This document shows, in pieces, positions 1-8,407 of a DNA stretch of 23,691 bases. Below the pieces are notes generated by a model. It was not told the origin of the DNA, searched no databases, and saw only the letters and a program-made list of their open reading frames with translations. A program made the position numbers and the translations under genes. The number at the start of each line of letters is the position of its first letter. Position 1 is the stretch's first letter. Source of the DNA: SZUA-584 sp964441275 (lineage in GTDB: Bacteria; Bacillota; Clostridia; Christensenellales; SZUA-584); contig CAYTUG010000024.1 in the NCBI GenBank assembly GCA_964441275.1, forward strand, positions 1 through 23,691. Direction: 5' to 3'.

Positions 1-69
1 AGCATTTCTATGTCTGAGTCATCTAATCTTTCATTTTTACTTTACAGTCCCCAATGCACGCATAGCTCT

Positions 70-1410
70 TTAAAACGAATTGACTATGGCTTTAAACACA
101 GCGCCCCTGTGTTCGAAGTTTTCAAACATGTCATAACTCGCACATGCGGGTGAGAGCAGAACATTCCAGCCTTGTTGAGCGATGCCCTTCGCCTTTAAAA
201 CGGCGTCTTCAAAACTGTCTGCCGCGCATATGCTTTTAAAGCCGGCCGCTTTAGCGTCCTGCAATATTTTCTGCTTTGTTTGCCCTAATGCAACAACATA
301 CCTGATGTTTTGCCCAAACCCTTTGAACATACTTTCAAAATTGTTGCGCTTATCAAACCCGCCAAGTATAAGCACAGTGGGGCGCTCCATAGCGGCCGCC
401 GCTTTTTCCGTGGAATCGGGATTTGTGCCTTTCGAATCGTTTATGTAACAAATACCGTTATGTTCACGTACAAACTCAATCCTGTGCTCCACGCCCGCAA
501 AGTTTTTAAGCGTTTCGCAAATAGCGTTTTCGGCAATCCCAAAGCTTCTGGCAAGAGCAACCGCCGCCAACGCATTTTCCAAGTTGTGCGCGCCTTGTAT
601 GCGCACTTGACCGGCTTCGCATATTTTATGCACCCCGTCGGATTCGCTGCTTAAAATTTGCCCATGTTCTATAAATACGCCGCGTTCCAAGCTAACTTTC
701 CGCGAAAACCAAATTATTTTTGAACGAACCTTAGCTTCCATAGAGCGAACGATTAAATTATCAAAGTTCAATACGCAAAAATCGTCCTCGGTCTGGTTTT
801 CAAAAATACGCTGTTTCGCAGCAATATAGTTTTGCATGGTACCGAAACGGTTAAGGTGATCTTCCGTTATGTTAAGCACCGCGCAGGCGCGGGGAGCGAA
901 CTTATCTATTGTCTCAAGCTGAAGCGCGGCTGTTTCCGCTACTATTATATCGCCATCTTTTGTTTTTGCGGCATGCTCCGTTATGGGAACGCCTATATTG
1001 CCCAAAACATAAGTCGTATAGTCTGCATTTTTAAATATTTCCCCGGTAAGCGCAGTTGTGGTTGTTTTACCGTTGGTGCCCGTTACAGCAACCATTTTTG
1101 CCGCCGAAAACAAAAATCCCAGCTCAATCTCGGCTATTACCGGTTTGTTGTCCGTCTTGGCTTTTTTTATAAACTCAAGATCCGTGGGCACACCCGGGCT
1201 TAGAACCAACATGTCGGCATTTGCCGCAGTTTCGCTTGCGCATGCGCCCAAAGCAAAAACGGCTTTGCCCGCAAATTCGTCAAAAAGATCTATTTCGTTA
1301 TTGGAGTCGTACAGCAAAGGCAGCGCGCCTTTTTCAACAAGAAGCCGCGCGCTCGATATTCCGCTAAGCGCCATCCCGACTACCATAACTTTTTTCCCGC
1401 GAACTTCCAT
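70..1410 (-). CDS. murD: UDP-N-acetylmuramoyl-L-alanine--D-glutamate ligase
   Basis: Cytoplasmic Mur ligase that adds D-glutamate to UDP-MurNAc-L-Ala, using ATP, in peptidoglycan precursor synthesis. The 446-residue length is normal for MurD. The N-terminal domain begins with a Rossmann-like stretch (VVGMALSGISSARLL). The central ATPase has the P-loop GTNGKTTT near residues 110-117 and the EDHLNRFGT motif. The C-terminal domain shows NDSKGTNPDST, LILGGFDK and LSPACASYDMFENFEHRG, all typical of MurD. The ATG start overlaps the mraY stop by one base (TAATG), so translation is probably coupled; the ribosome binding site itself is weak. It is the last dcw gene seen, ending 69 bases from the window edge. 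Its substrate D-Glu would come from the murI product at the other end of the window. No oddity seen. Confidence 0.97.
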   Translation of the reverse strand: MEVRGKKVMVVGMALSGISSARLLVEKGALPLLYDSNNEIDLFDEFAGKAVFALGACASETAANADMLVLSPGVPTDLEFIKKAKTDNKPVIAEIELGFLFSAAKMVAVTGTNGKTTTTALTGEIFKNADYTTYVLGNIGVPITEHAAKTKDGDIIVAETAALQLETIDKFAPRACAVLNITEDHLNRFGTMQNYIAAKQRIFENQTEDDFCVLNFDNLIVRSMEAKVRSKIIWFSRKVSLERGVFIEHGQILSSESDGVHKICEAGQVRIQGAHNLENALAAVALARSFGIAENAICETLKNFAGVEHRIEFVREHNGICYINDSKGTNPDSTEKAAAAMERPTVLILGGFDKRNNFESMFKGFGQNIRYVVALGQTKQKILQDAKAAGFKSICAADSFEDAVLKAKGIAQQGWNVLLSPACASYDMFENFEHRGAVFKAIVNSF

Positions 1411-2417
1411 TACAATCCCAATCTAAACGCAAGAATCGATATAAGGCACAGCACAATAGTGATGATATAATAAAAAGCGACTATTTTAGGCTCAGGCACC
1501 CCTTTAAGCTCAAAATGATGATGTAAAGGCGCCATTTTAAAAATCCGTTTTTTTCTGAGTTTGTACGAGCCCACCTGAAGTATAACCGATATCGTTGTAA
1601 TCACAAACATAAATCCGGAAACTATCAGCAGCAAATGCAGCCTTGATACTATTGCCATAACGCTAAGCGCAGCCCCTAAAGAAAGCGAGCCCGTATCGCC
1701 CATAAACACTTTCGCAGGATGAGTGTTAAAGCGCAAAAATCCGAGGCAGGCGCCCGTTACGGCGGCGGAGAAAACCATCATGCCGCTGCCGTTTGCGGCC
1801 AGCAAAAGCTGCCCGCTTGCAAATCCGGCGCTGTAAATCCCAAAAAATATTATAGTAAATGCGGCTGAGTTTATTAAAGTAACGCCTGCCGCAAGCCCGT
1901 CAAGCCCGTCTGTTAAATTAACGGCGTTGACCATAGAAACAACCATAAAAACGGTAAACGGGACATACCATACGCCAAGGTCCCATTCTAAACTTGTAAA
2001 AGGGATAATTATTTTAGAGCCGATAGCCGGGTTGTTGTAAGCGAACAGCGCCACAATAAGAGCTATCCCAAGCTGCCCCGCCATCTTTTGATACGCTTTT
2101 AGCCCCAGCGAGCGCTTTTTTAATATTATTATAACATCATCAAGCAATCCAATCAGCCCAAACCCAAGAGTCGCCCCTACGGCATACCACATTATCTCTA
2201 AGCTGCCGCAAGAAAACCTGAATGCCGCAACAGTCAACGCCACCATAATAATCAGACCGCCAAGCGTGGGTGTGCCCGCCTTAGAAAGATGCGAGCTTGG
2301 CCCATCGTCTCTTACCTGCTGCCCAAGCCTTAGCCTTTTTAACAACGGAATCCCCAAATATCCTGCCGCCAATGCGATAACAAATGCCGCCAACACTGTA
2401 TAGATAATAACGTCCAT
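1410..2417 (-). CDS. mraY: Phospho-N-acetylmuramoyl-pentapeptide-transferase
   Basis: Polytopic membrane enzyme that transfers phospho-MurNAc-pentapeptide from UDP to undecaprenyl phosphate, making lipid I. The 335-residue protein has about ten hydrophobic segments and all family signatures: KAGTPTLGG (residues 46-54), the Asp pair at 93-94, NAVNLTDGLDGL (164-175), FMGDTGSLSLGA (238-249) and the histidine loop MAPLHHHFE (295-303). The ATG start follows a good ribosome binding site (AGGGGA, about 6 bases upstream). It begins 32 bases after the murE stop and its stop overlaps the murD start. In many bacteria murF lies between murE and mraY; here there is no room for it. The neighbouring operon also encodes a putative undecaprenyl-phosphate transporter (DUF368), which would supply this enzyme's lipid acceptor. 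Confidence 0.97.
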   Translation of the reverse strand: MDVIIYTVLAAFVIALAAGYLGIPLLKRLRLGQQVRDDGPSSHLSKAGTPTLGGLIIMVALTVAAFRFSCGSLEIMWYAVGATLGFGLIGLLDDVIIILKKRSLGLKAYQKMAGQLGIALIVALFAYNNPAIGSKIIIPFTSLEWDLGVWYVPFTVFMVVSMVNAVNLTDGLDGLAAGVTLINSAAFTIIFFGIYSAGFASGQLLLAANGSGMMVFSAAVTGACLGFLRFNTHPAKVFMGDTGSLSLGAALSVMAIVSRLHLLLIVSGFMFVITTISVILQVGSYKLRKKRIFKMAPLHHHFELKGVPEPKIVAFYYIITIVLCLISILAFRLGL

Positions 2418-2449
2418 AACAATCCCCTGTAAGTATCATTTGTAGTTTA

Positions 2450-3886
2450 TCATTGTAAAGCAAGCAGCTGCGCGACAATAATCTTCTCGTCAAACGGGTA
2501 TTTTACACCTTTTATCTCCTGATATGTCTCGTGCCCTTTTCCCGCAAGCACAATCACATCCCCGTTCTGGGCGGCTTGCAACGCATGGCTTATCGCTTTT
2601 TTCCTGTTCTCGATACACCTGTAGCTGCACCGGGTATCTTTAATGCCTTCTTCAATCTGCATTATGATATCCTCCGGGTCTTCCGAGCGCGGGTTATCGG
2701 ATGTTATTACGCAATAATCGCTCAGATTCCCGGCAATGCGCCCCATAATAGGCCTTTTTCCAGCGTCCCGGTCTCCGCCGCAACCAAATACGGTTATTAT
2801 ACGCCCCCGTGCAAAAGTTCTTACGGTTAGAAGCGTGCTCTCCAAGCTATCGGGCGTGTGCGCATAATCAAGTATAACGGCAAACGGGTTTTCACCCGAA
2901 TCGAGCACCTCAAACCGCCCCGCAACCCCCGGCAAAAGCTCTAACCCTTTTTTTATCGTTTCCGGCTTTTCGCCCAATAAAAAGCATACGGCAGAGGCGC
3001 ATAAAGCATTGTATACGCTAAAAATACCGGGTATCTTAAGTGATATCGGCAGCATCATCCGGGCGCTGCACAAATCGAAAGCGGTGCCGCAAGGGGTAAT
3101 CTCAATGTTGCGGGCAAATATATCGGCTTTTTCTTTTATTCCTATTGTATGCCAATCAATATCTATTCCCCGCGTCATAAAATCTTTAGCGTTATCATCC
3201 GCGTTTATGACTGCACATTTTGCGTGCCGGAACAGCCTCTTTTTGGATTCCATATAGTTTTGCAGCGTTTTATGAAAGTCCAAATGGTCTCGCGACAAGT
3301 TTGTAAATACGGCGATTTCAAACGTTATCCCCTCAACCCTCGAAAGACAAAGGGAATGCGACGAGACTTCCATCACCACAATTTCGCATCCTTCGTCCGC
3401 CATCTGCTTTAATAACGCAAACAAATCGGGAGATTCGGGCGTTGTTCTTTCGGCGCTAAGCTGTTTATTGCCTATCATATTAACTATGGTGCCGATAAGC
3501 CCAACCTTTTTGCCCGATTGCTCAATTGCCGATTTTATCATATATGTGGTTGTGGTTTTGCCTTTAGTGCCCGTTATTCCTACAATAGCCAGCTTTTCGT
3601 CCGGCCTGCCGTAAAATTGGCGAGATATGTAAGCCATGGCCGCCCGGGCGTCCTTAACGAGTATCTGCGGCACGTCAACCGGCAGCTCCCGGGTAACCAT
3701 AAGCGCAACCGCTCCCACGGCAATAGCATCTTTTGCATATTTATGCCCGTCCGTGTTATAACCGCTTATGCAGAAAAAGAGCGCATCTTCGCACCCTTTT
3801 CTCGAATCATATGTCAACCTTTTTACAGATACCTCTTTGTCTCCTATTATATGCATATCGGAAGAGCATAACTCTTTTAGCTTCAA
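2450..3886 (-). CDS. murE: UDP-N-acetylmuramoyl-L-alanyl-D-glutamate--meso-2,6-diaminopimelate ligase
   Basis: Cytoplasmic Mur ligase adding the third amino acid of the stem peptide. The protein has 478 residues. It shows the ATP-binding loop GTKGKTTT (106-113), HLDFH (201-205), the segment YMESKKRLF that carries the lysine expected to be carbamylated, YAHTPDSL (341-348) and DNPRSEDP (397-404). DNPR is the known hallmark of MurE enzymes that use meso-diaminopimelate rather than lysine, so the wall is predicted to be mDAP type. The start is TTG at 3886: a perfect AGGAGG lies 8 bases upstream and no in-frame ATG is available. A promoter lies in the 75-base gap between this gene and the upstream PBP gene, so murE-mraY-murD may be expressed separately from the front of the cluster. 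Confidence 0.96.
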   Translation of the reverse strand: MKLKELCSSDMHIIGDKEVSVKRLTYDSRKGCEDALFFCISGYNTDGHKYAKDAIAVGAVALMVTRELPVDVPQILVKDARAAMAYISRQFYGRPDEKLAIVGITGTKGKTTTTYMIKSAIEQSGKKVGLIGTIVNMIGNKQLSAERTTPESPDLFALLKQMADEGCEIVVMEVSSHSLCLSRVEGITFEIAVFTNLSRDHLDFHKTLQNYMESKKRLFRHAKCAVINADDNAKDFMTRGIDIDWHTIGIKEKADIFARNIEITPCGTAFDLCSARMMLPISLKIPGIFSVYNALCASAVCFLLGEKPETIKKGLELLPGVAGRFEVLDSGENPFAVILDYAHTPDSLESTLLTVRTFARGRIITVFGCGGDRDAGKRPIMGRIAGNLSDYCVITSDNPRSEDPEDIIMQIEEGIKDTRCSYRCIENRKKAISHALQAAQNGDVIVLAGKGHETYQEIKGVKYPFDEKIIVAQLLALQ

Positions 3887-3923
3887 ATATAATACCTCCT
3901 GCTTATATGCAATTCACCAAAGA

Positions 3924-3951
3924 ATTATAACACACCATATCTTTTTTGCAA
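3924..3951 (-). promoter_or_regulatory. Internal SigA-type promoter upstream of murE
   Basis: On the minus strand, TTGCAA (3951-3946) and a perfect TATAAT (3929-3924) are separated by 16 bases. TG stands one base before the -10 element (TGTTATAAT), an extended -10. The predicted transcript starts near 3917, giving a leader of about 30 bases that contains the AGGAGG of murE. It sits in the only sizeable gap inside the dcw cluster. Not experimentally known; prediction from sequence. Confidence 0.6.
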
Positions 3952-3961
3952 CGAATTATTA

Positions 3962-6121
3962 TCACTGCCCATTTGCGCCGAACTCTACCAGCACCTCGCT
4001 GCCTTCATTTACCGGCTCTCCCGCCGCCGGGCTTTGGTGCACTACCTTTCCCTTGCCCGTTCCGCAAAGCTGCAGTTTGCAGGATTCAAGTAATTGTGCC
4101 GCTTGCATAACGGTAAGCCCGGATAAATCCGGCACTATAACCTTGCCTGTCATATCGACATACTGCGTTTTATCAGACATATATAAAAGCACGGTGGTAG
4201 CTTTGTCGACCGATACCCCGGGCGCGGGCATCTGCCCTTTTACATTGCCCGTGCCGTCCGTCAAATACAACAATCCGGCGGTCTTTAGCAGCTGCGCGGC
4301 TTCGTCCGCCGTTTTGCCCACTATATCGGGCACCTTTACCTGTTCGGGAGCTTGTGAATTTTCGTAATCGGGCGCAACTCCCATATAAAGCAAAGACTCG
4401 TAAATAACGTTTTTAACATAAGGCGCTGCCACGATACTGCCAAAATCAACAGCCACGTCCGGTTCATCCACAATTATAAGCACGGCAATCTTCGGCTCGT
4501 CGGCGGGCGCAAACCCAAAGAAAGAAGCTATATGGCTTCCTGTCATTACTTTTCCGTCCTTGTCATACTTTTGCGCCGTGCCGGTTTTTCCGCCAACGCG
4601 AAACCCTTTTATATATGCGTTTTTACCGCTTCCCTTCTCAACAACGCTTTCTAATATCTCACGCATGAGCGCGGATGTGTGCTCGCTTATCGGCTGTGAA
4701 ACAACAACCGGCTGATACTGCTTAATATAATTGCCTTCGCCGTCTTGTATTCCTTTTACGAGCTTAGGCTCAAACAAAAAACCGCCGTTCACCACTGCGC
4801 TGAATGAGGATATCAGTTGCAGTGGTGTTACGGCTATCGATTGCCCGAACGCTATGCGGGCGAGGTCACTATTGCGCACATACTTTTCCGCCATTACTAT
4901 ACCGCCTTGGTCGGACGGGAATGTGATGCCCGTTTTGTTGCCAAACCCAAATTTGTATATGTACTCGTAGAAGGTTTTCGTGCCCATCGCAAGCCCCATT
5001 TTCATAAACGCCGCATTGCAGGAGTTTTGCGCAGCTTCAAAAAGCGTTTGATGACCGTGGGTACGCGGGTATCTCCAACATTTTATCTGCTGCCCTTCTA
5101 CTATCTCAAAGCCCGAACAGTTGAATTTGCTGTCCTTTGTTATTGCATTGCTGTCCAGCGCCGCTGCGCATGTTACCACCTTAAACGTTGATCCGGGCTC
5201 ATAAACATCGGTTATAACCTTATTGCGGGTAAGCGCTATAAGCGCTTGCATATCGCTGCGGGGCGGGTTGTTTAAGTCGTAATCGGGATAATTCGCAATT
5301 GCGAGTATATCTCCCGTCATAGGGTCCATCGCAACGCCCCACGTCCCCTTGGCGTTTTGCTGCACATAAGCTTCCTCGATGGATTTTTCAAGAAAGCTTT
5401 GTATAACCTCGTCTATTGTAAGAACAACGTTTAAACCATCTATGGGCGCTATATAATCTTTCTCACCAAAAGGTATCCCCCGGCCGTCCCTGTCTGCCTC
5501 CGAGATAATCTTTCCGTTTTTGCCCGAAAGGTATTTATTGTAGTAAGCTTCTATACCCTCGATTCCAACGCCGTCAACAGAGGTAAACCCAAGCGTTTGT
5601 GTCAAAAATGCGCCGTTAGGATAAAAACGCTTTACGTCAACCGTTAAATGCACGCCCGGCAATCCTATCTCGCGTATCTTTGACGCCGTCTTTTTATCTA
5701 TTTGCCTTGAGAGCCAAACCTCAGATTTTGTTTTGTCCGCTACCTTGTTTCTTACCGTCTCTATATCCATATCAAGCATTTGCGCCAATGCGCTTGCAAC
5801 GCTGTCAATGTCTTCCGCTTTTATTTCCGCCGGCCGCAGCACTACCGTTTCGGCGTTTGCGCTTTGCGCTAACACTCCGCCGTTTCTGTCTAATATGCTT
5901 CCGCGCTTGGCTGAAACAACAAGATCTCTTGTTTGCTGAATAAGCGCCCTCTCGCGCAGATAATCCCCTTGGGCAAACACTATAATTCCCATCTTGACAG
6001 CCAATCCGAAAAAAAGCACAACAACTGCCATCATCAAAAACAGCAGTCTTTTCTTGGATTTTAAGCTTGGCAACAGCACTTTGCCACGCTCCTTTTGGGC
6101 GCCTATGCTTTTATTTGTCAT
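3962..6121 (-). CDS. Class B penicillin-binding protein (FtsI/SpoVD-like) with two PASTA domains
   Basis: Membrane-anchored D,D-transpeptidase that cross-links peptidoglycan at the septum or in the spore cortex. The 719 residues comprise a short basic cytoplasmic tail, one membrane segment (about 25-50), the PBP dimerisation region (about 60-220), a transpeptidase domain and two C-terminal PASTA domains (about 595-648 and 660-716). Catalytic motifs are intact: SxxK as STFK (311-314, Ser311 the nucleophile), SCN (367-369) and KTG (512-514). The ATG start overlaps the preceding ftsL-like stop by four bases (ATGA). Bacillus subtilis has both pbpB and spoVD here; this cluster has one gene. Two PASTA domains recall PBP2x/PBP2B, whereas SpoVD usually has one, so I give no symbol. 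Whether it serves division, sporulation or both cannot be settled from sequence. Confidence 0.95.
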   Translation of the reverse strand: MTNKSIGAQKERGKVLLPSLKSKKRLLFLMMAVVVLFFGLAVKMGIIVFAQGDYLRERALIQQTRDLVVSAKRGSILDRNGGVLAQSANAETVVLRPAEIKAEDIDSVASALAQMLDMDIETVRNKVADKTKSEVWLSRQIDKKTASKIREIGLPGVHLTVDVKRFYPNGAFLTQTLGFTSVDGVGIEGIEAYYNKYLSGKNGKIISEADRDGRGIPFGEKDYIAPIDGLNVVLTIDEVIQSFLEKSIEEAYVQQNAKGTWGVAMDPMTGDILAIANYPDYDLNNPPRSDMQALIALTRNKVITDVYEPGSTFKVVTCAAALDSNAITKDSKFNCSGFEIVEGQQIKCWRYPRTHGHQTLFEAAQNSCNAAFMKMGLAMGTKTFYEYIYKFGFGNKTGITFPSDQGGIVMAEKYVRNSDLARIAFGQSIAVTPLQLISSFSAVVNGGFLFEPKLVKGIQDGEGNYIKQYQPVVVSQPISEHTSALMREILESVVEKGSGKNAYIKGFRVGGKTGTAQKYDKDGKVMTGSHIASFFGFAPADEPKIAVLIIVDEPDVAVDFGSIVAAPYVKNVIYESLLYMGVAPDYENSQAPEQVKVPDIVGKTADEAAQLLKTAGLLYLTDGTGNVKGQMPAPGVSVDKATTVLLYMSDKTQYVDMTGKVIVPDLSGLTVMQAAQLLESCKLQLCGTGKGKVVHQSPAAGEPVNEGSEVLVEFGANGQ

Positions 6122-6606
6122 CCGCCGTACAGATCTACCGCCATCCTCTGATTTTCCAGCGGATAGGTCATACCTAATTTTGTGCGCGCTATGTCTTGAA
6201 CAGACTCAAGAGTACAGCGCAGCTCTATATCTGTCTCTAAATTTTCTACCCTCTCTTCAAGTTTTCCAATCTCTTTAGTAATCTCGTTGTTCTTCAATCC
6301 AATCTTTACTATTTCCGCATGGCGCGATACGAGCAGCGCCAAAGCACAAAACCCTACAAATATCACAGCCAGTGTCGATAGCAACCCTTTGCGCTCGGTA
6401 CGGCAGGGCTTTGTTTTTTTGTTTAAAACCCTCGGGATAGCTTCTATTTGTTCTTGCGGTCTTTTTGCTATTCCCCGCCGCTTACGCAAGCCGTTTCCCT
6501 GCACGTCAAGAAAATTATTATTATTATATGCAACGTTTCCGCGCACATATGCCGGACTTTTTTTTGTATACGAGTTCGCGTTTTGATATTTTCTTTGTGC
6601 GTGCAT
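6118..6606 (-). CDS. ftsL: FtsL-like septum protein (single-pass, coiled coil)
   Basis: Small bitopic membrane protein expected to work with DivIC/FtsB-type partners and the adjacent class B PBP in the divisome. Sequence conservation in this family is poor, so the call rests on size, topology and position. The 162 residues have a long basic, Asn-rich cytoplasmic tail (1-73), one membrane helix (about 74-93), then a heptad-like stretch (about 98-130, with EIGKLEERVENLETDIE) and a short external tail. The gene lies exactly where ftsL is found, between rsmH and the PBP gene, overlapping rsmH by one base (TGATG) and the PBP gene by four. The cytoplasmic tail is longer than in many FtsL proteins. 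The symbol is assigned by synteny, not by strong similarity. Confidence 0.8.
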   Translation of the reverse strand: MHAQRKYQNANSYTKKSPAYVRGNVAYNNNNFLDVQGNGLRKRRGIAKRPQEQIEAIPRVLNKKTKPCRTERKGLLSTLAVIFVGFCALALLVSRHAEIVKIGLKNNEITKEIGKLEERVENLETDIELRCTLESVQDIARTKLGMTYPLENQRMAVDLYGG

Positions 6607-7541
6607 CAGTCTCCCACCTCGAATATGCGCAGTTTAGCGCTTCTTGCTCTATTGTTTTGCTCTATCTCCGCTCTTTTTGGCAATACGGGTTTTTTTGTTA
6701 TCACCCTGCCTGCCGATTTTTTGCCGCATGTGCAAACCGGCGAAGAGGGCGGGCAAACACACGCAGCCGCCATTAGGTTAAACTCGTGTTTTACTATCCT
6801 ATCTTCTAACGAATGAAATGTAATTACGGCTAACCGCGCCTTTGGCAAAAGCAGATCCGAAAATTCATTAAGCGCATCTTTTATAGCGTCAAGCTCTCCG
6901 TTAACCTCAATGCGCAACGCCTGAAAGCTTCTGCGCGCCGGATGCGCGCCCTTTTTGCGCGCTGAACTTGGAACCGCCATTTTAATAACCTCAACGAGAC
7001 GTTCGGTGGTTTCAATGGGCCTTATGCTTCGTTCCCTCACAATAAACTCTGCAATTCTTGCGGCCCATCTTTCCTCACCGTAATCACGTAAAATGCGTTC
7101 AAGGTCTTTTTGCGGATAGTCTGCTATTATATCCGCCGCGCTTGTCCGCTGTTGCGTGTCCATGCGCATATCAAGCCTTGAATCCTTTTTATATGAGAAC
7201 CCCCGTTCACATTGGTCGAGCTGGAACGATGAAACCCCAAGGTCTAACAACGCTCCGTCCAAACCGTTTATATCAAGCCCTGACAGCAAGGCTTTGATAT
7301 TCCTAAAATCGCCGTGTACGAATGTGGTGTGCTGCTTATACTCAATCAGCTTTTGTTTTGCGGCATTTATCGCATACTCGTCTTTGTCTATGCATATTAG
7401 CCGCCCTCCCGGCGCAATACGCTTTAGAATCTCTAATGCGTGCCCTCCTCCGCCAACCGTGCCATCCACAATTACCATTCCGGGCTTTAGCGCAAGCGCC
7501 TCTACCGTTTCATACAACAATACGGGCAAATGCACCATCAT
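6606..7541 (-). CDS. rsmH: 16S rRNA (cytosine(1402)-N(4))-methyltransferase
   Basis: SAM-dependent methyltransferase (formerly MraW) that modifies C1402 in the decoding centre of 16S rRNA. The 311 residues show the SAM-binding motif DGTVGGGGH (26-34), LLDLGVSSFQLD (98-109), GFSYKKDSRLDMRMD, HPARRSFQALRIEVN, ITFHSLEDRIVKHEF and the family's C-terminal cysteine cluster (CVCPPSSPVCTCG). Two ATG codons lie side by side at the start (7541 and 7538); the first overlaps the mraZ stop by one base (TGATG). No clear ribosome binding site is present, so translation is probably coupled to mraZ. Length and motif order are normal. Confidence 0.97.
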   Translation of the reverse strand: MMVHLPVLLYETVEALALKPGMVIVDGTVGGGGHALEILKRIAPGGRLICIDKDEYAINAAKQKLIEYKQHTTFVHGDFRNIKALLSGLDINGLDGALLDLGVSSFQLDQCERGFSYKKDSRLDMRMDTQQRTSAADIIADYPQKDLERILRDYGEERWAARIAEFIVRERSIRPIETTERLVEVIKMAVPSSARKKGAHPARRSFQALRIEVNGELDAIKDALNEFSDLLLPKARLAVITFHSLEDRIVKHEFNLMAAACVCPPSSPVCTCGKKSAGRVITKKPVLPKRAEIEQNNRARSAKLRIFEVGD

Positions 7542-7981
7542 CAGATACCGTATTCGCCAAGGCCTGCCATAAAGTCGCCCTCGCCGGACAGTTTTTCTCC
7601 TTCAAACGCAGCCCATCTCTCTTTTGCCCATATTTCCGCGCGGGTGTATGCGCCTATTATTACAACCTCTTTATCAATTCCCACTTTTTCTCTTTGCAGC
7701 TGCACTAACAAAACTCGCCCTTGTTTATCCGGCTCGCATTTGCATGCGCTAGAAAATATTAACCTGACGGCATGCTGGGCTTTTGCGTCCGATTGCGGAA
7801 TGGAGCTTAATTTCGCCGCAAATTTGTGCCATTCATCCTCCGGAAAAGCAGTTAAACACTTTTCGCTTAACCGCACTATGTAAAACGGGTCTCCAAGCTC
7901 AACCCTAAGCTTAGAGGGAATTGCAAGCCGCCCTTTTTCATCTAAATTATGAGCGTATGTACCTATAAGCGATCTGTTCAA
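7541..7981 (-). CDS. mraZ: Transcriptional regulator MraZ
   Basis: Ring-forming AbrB/SpoVT-like DNA-binding protein that represses the dcw operon it heads. The 146 residues contain the two family repeats, each with a DxxGR core: DEKGRLAIP (near 14-22) and DKQGRVLLV (near 85-93). The start is TTG at 7981, preceded by GGGAG seven bases upstream; no in-frame ATG fits, and the conserved motif IGTYAHNLDEKGR begins six residues later, so the start cannot be much further downstream. The stop overlaps rsmH by one base. A four-box array matching the known MraZ recognition pattern (TGGGN repeated every 10 bases) lies 85-120 bases upstream, consistent with autoregulation. Confidence 0.96.
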   Translation of the reverse strand: MNRSLIGTYAHNLDEKGRLAIPSKLRVELGDPFYIVRLSEKCLTAFPEDEWHKFAAKLSSIPQSDAKAQHAVRLIFSSACKCEPDKQGRVLLVQLQREKVGIDKEVVIIGAYTRAEIWAKERWAAFEGEKLSGEGDFMAGLGEYGI

Positions 7982-8065
7982 TGCTGCGCTCCCAAGCCAT
8001 GCCTTATGATTCTGAGTGTTATGTTGCGTTATTCATGTCAAATGCAGCATTTTCTATCCCATATG

Positions 8066-8100
8066 CGCCATTTGACCCCACTGCTACCCATATTTCCCCA
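8066..8100 (-). promoter_or_regulatory. MraZ operator: four direct repeats with 10-base period
   Basis: Read on the minus strand, boxes TGGGG (8100-8096), TGGGT (8090-8086), TGGGG (8080-8076) and TGGCG (8070-8066) occur at an exact 10-base spacing. Three match the TGGGN core reported for MraZ (5-base boxes with 5-base gaps); the fourth differs by one base. Purines G/A precede each box (G or A at the base before TGG). The array starts just after a predicted -10 element and would cover the transcription start, as expected for repression. Confidence 0.85.
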
Positions 8101-8104
8101 CTCA

Positions 8105-8132
8105 ATCATACATATTCGTTGCTCATTATTAA
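8105..8132 (-). promoter_or_regulatory. Candidate mraZ (dcw) promoter
   Basis: On the minus strand, TTAATA (8132-8127) and TATGAT (8110-8105, one mismatch to TATAAT) are 16 bases apart. The predicted start, near 8098, falls in the first MraZ box, so bound MraZ would block initiation. The leader would be about 117 bases. The -35 element is only a 4/6 match. A rival TTGACA at 8042-8037 has a perfect -35 but no acceptable -10 at normal spacing. Confidence 0.45.
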
Positions 8133-8407
8133 ATTCCTTCCGGGAAATGAAAATTTGCATAATAAAAATTTAAAATAGTATGTACGCAAAAAATAACCTC
8201 AATATGTAGTAGAGAATGTATGTTTGCACGTATGTATGTTCTATTTTTTAGTGTTTTGGGAATTTATAAGTGTCGTCTTGAATCTTGTTATATTGTACGG
8301 CGCAAACCGAAAACAAAAGTTTTTGATGTTTAGAAATATTAACGGCAATAATAATTGAATTATAAAATAAATATCCGGCGTACCGGGCTGTATGCCCGAT
8401 TATACTT
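8133..8407. other. AT-rich gene-free stretch between the surface operon and the dcw cluster
   Basis: Part of the 426-base gap between mraZ and the DUF368 gene. It is markedly AT-rich and has no ORF with a plausible start and ribosome binding site on either strand. It contains near-repeats of ATGTATGT around 8214-8240 and, at its right end, a short GC hairpin just past the DUF368 stop. I see no RNA gene, riboswitch or mobile element in it. Confidence 0.6.
8384..8398 (-). terminator. Possible weak terminator of the CotH-to-DUF368 operon
   Basis: A 5-bp perfect GC stem (CGGGC / GCCCG) with a 5-base loop lies 10 bases after the DUF368 stop on the minus strand. The following sequence is AU-rich (ATATTTATTTTATA) but the U-tract does not start directly at the stem: about 9 bases intervene, and a second CCGG pair lies between. 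It is the only candidate before the mraZ promoter. Confidence 0.35.

Noticed and set aside
1..69. Start of a further dcw gene (spoVE/ftsW) at the left edge
   Set aside because: Short reading frames here hit stops quickly (for example ATGAAAGATTAG); an ATG at 5-3 runs off the edge with no ribosome binding site, so nothing can be supported.
3768..4367. 199-codon plus-strand ORF across the murE/PBP junction
   Set aside because: It is antisense to two well-supported genes and their promoter region, has no domain-like features and no ribosome binding site.
8037..8042. Perfect TTGACA on the minus strand as the mraZ -35 element
   Set aside because: No -10 hexamer lies 16-18 bases downstream; the best (CATAAC) is at 13 bases. 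It may be fortuitous.
8214..8240. Repeated ATGTATGT units upstream of mraZ as a repeat array or CRISPR remnant
   Set aside because: Only a few imperfect short copies, no spacer pattern; consistent with simple AT-rich sequence.
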